From an uncultured Muribaculaceae bacterium (lineage in GTDB: Bacteria; Bacteroidota; Bacteroidia; Bacteroidales; Muribaculaceae): DNA of 64,000 bases. The translations under genes were made by a program, and so were the position numbers. The stretch's first letter is position 1, and each line of letters opens with the position of its first letter. Below the pieces are notes generated by a model. That model did no database searches and was not told where the DNA came from. It saw nothing but the letters and a program-made list of their open reading frames with translations. Below, piece by piece: positions 63,176 through 64,000 of the stretch. The stretch is from assembly GCA_910588065.1 (NCBI GenBank), contig CAJUPZ010000005.1:61545-125544 (forward strand). The letters are read 5' to 3'.

Positions 63176-63206
63176 AAAGAGCTATCTTAACGATAGCTCT
63201 TTTTTT
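63176..63206 (+). terminator. terminator after tRNA-Glu
   Basis: AAAGAGCTATC / GATAGCTCTTT with a five-base loop, then T residues. Confidence 0.9.
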
Positions 63207-63217
63207 ATGCCCATAGA

Positions 63218-63249
63218 TTTGGCTGATAAAGAAAAAAGACTTAACTTTG
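63218..63249 (+). promoter_or_regulatory. promoter of tRNA-Ser
   Basis: TTTG (63218-63221), 20 bases, TAACTTTG (63242-63249), 17 bases before the tRNA. Confidence 0.8.
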
Positions 63250-63266
63250 CACTCGCAATCCACAAA

Positions 63267-63354
63267 GGAGTGGTGCTCGAGTGGTTGAAGAGGCACGCCT
63301 GGAAAGCGTGTAAACGCCAAAAGCGTTTCGGGGGTTCGAATCCCCCTCACTCCG
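63267..63354 (+). tRNA. tRNA-Ser (anticodon GGA)
   Basis: An 88-base cloverleaf with the long variable arm of class II tRNAs. The acceptor arm is GGAGTGG / TCACTCC, the anticodon loop CTGGAAA (GGA), and the T arm GGGGG-TTCGAAT-CCCCC. The discriminator is G, the identity base for serine. CCA is not encoded. Confidence 0.95.
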
Positions 63355-63358
63355 CAAA

Positions 63359-63408
63359 GCAACGCGCTGATAACATGATTCACCTCATTATCAGCGCGTT
63401 GCATTTTT
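63359..63408 (+). terminator. terminator after tRNA-Ser
   Basis: A 15-base-pair perfect stem (GCAACGCGCTGATAA and its complement) with a 14-base loop and a following T run. Confidence 0.92.
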
Positions 63409-63409
63409 A

Positions 63410-63985
63410 TCACCTTACATCAACCCCTTCTCCACCCGCAGCTACCACATCACATAGGGGCGCCGATATATCGCGCCCACTGTCCTGCGGTGATTTCCAC
63501 CCGCGGCGAGCGGGTGGCCAGAAAATAGCGTGTGTGTGTGGAGCGAAGCGACACCCCACGTTAGGCGCATCCCCTCCAAAAAAGACCCGCGGTGAGCGGG
63601 TCGCGAGAAAAATGAAAGGGGATAGTAATGGGAGTCGGAGACGTCCGAGCGCAGGATGCGCGATGTCATGTACAACCCCTGCACGAGCGCGCAGCGCGAG
63701 GCCTGGGGTAAGAGCCCCCTCTCTCCTCCCTGAGCCTCGCGAGAGGCGATGTTATTGAATATGAGCCAATTTAAGTGTGGTACCTCCGGCACCATTTGCA
63801 TTGGGGTGCGCCTGCCCCGCACTTCGTACGGGGATAACAAAATAGACGAGCCTACGGCCCTGTATTACCTTGCGCATCCCCCACCACCTCTCCTCTCTCC
63901 TTCTCGCGACCAGCTCACCGCCGGTCTTACCGACCATCCCCGCGGGTGATGAGCGCCCGTAGGGTGCGATTATATTGTTAACTTT
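63410..63985. repeat. gene-free tract of G/C-rich mini-hairpins
   Basis: About 575 bases without a convincing gene. It holds at least four compact palindromes: CCACCCGC-GGCGA-GCGGGTGG (63497-63517), GACCCGC-GGTGA-GCGGGTC (63584-63602), GCCTC-GCGA-GAGGC (63734-63747) and GCGCCC-GTA-GGGTGC (63953-63967). The first two are copies with near-identical loops. Open frames here on both strands have odd composition (rich in Arg, Pro and Ser) and match nothing I know. Confidence 0.55.
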
Positions 63986-63993
63986 TACCTTTG
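63986..63993 (+). promoter_or_regulatory. -7 box for a gene beyond the window
   Basis: TACCTTTG seven bases before the window end; no -33 match. The gene it would serve is outside. Confidence 0.35.
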
Positions 63994-64000
63994 TACCCGA

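Noticed and set aside
63497..63602. Two hairpin copies considered as CRISPR repeats
   Set aside because: Only two copies, unequal spacing, repeats that are strong palindromes with drift, and no cas genes in the window.
63442..63840. Leftward 132-codon frame in the right-end tract
   Set aside because: It crosses several hairpins, is rich in Arg, Pro and Ser, and mirrors a rightward frame of similar length; both look like artefacts of G/C-rich palindromes.

Overview
The window looks like chromosome of a gut-type Bacteroidales bacterium, possibly Muribaculaceae. The evidence is many promoters of the Bacteroidetes form TTTG-N19-21-TAnnTTTG, few Shine-Dalgarno sequences, a type IX secretion-like sorting tail, PCMD and DUF3943 proteins, a GT3-type glycogen synthase beside a glucan phosphorylase, and a TonB-era style of small lipoproteins. 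Species cannot be fixed from the sequence alone.

Layout. 1-3.7 kb: the end of rsmI, a coiled-coil lipoprotein, then a leftward operon (sorting-tail mini-protein, GT2, GYF/CD225 protein, DUF4286, ruvC). 3.8-9.9 kb: glycogen synthase and phosphorylase, then pyrK-pyrD. 10-11.3 kb: an XRE-type regulator beside about 0.75 kb of A/T-rich DNA. 11.3-16.4 kb: a small protein, an ABC-F ATPase, superoxide dismutase, and PCMD and DUF3943 envelope proteins. 16.6-25.3 kb: a BamA-like barrel, a phosphoethanolamine transferase, and a MacB-like ABC transporter whose upstream region carries a sigma-54 type promoter, facing an NtrC-type response regulator and its kinase. 25.5-31.4 kb: a heavy-metal RND efflux operon.

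31.5-36.5 kb is an accessory, A/T-richer island in decay. It holds an IS4-type transposase remnant, a large RecD-like helicase with a C-terminal nuclease-like domain split by one in-frame TAA, its upstream XRE-type regulator broken by two small indels, and further coding relics. The promoter of this operon is still intact. This is the best candidate for a lost (or recoded) defence-like module.

36.5-63 kb is mostly housekeeping: a lipoprotein, a RelA-type synthetase with a degenerate hydrolase half, a hidden 50-residue protein, engB, trmN6, a CPBP protease, the leftward run clpP-clpX-recQ-ftsE-udk-lptB, tig, prfA-pyrF, pgk, fldA, purH, the cell-shape operon mreB-mreC-mreD-mrdA-rodA, a LysE exporter and a CBM9-like protein. 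Two tRNA genes (Glu-CTC and Ser-GGA), each with its own promoter and terminator, precede a gene-free 0.6 kb tract of small G/C-rich hairpins at the right end.

All assignments come from reading motifs and translations by eye; no database search was run.
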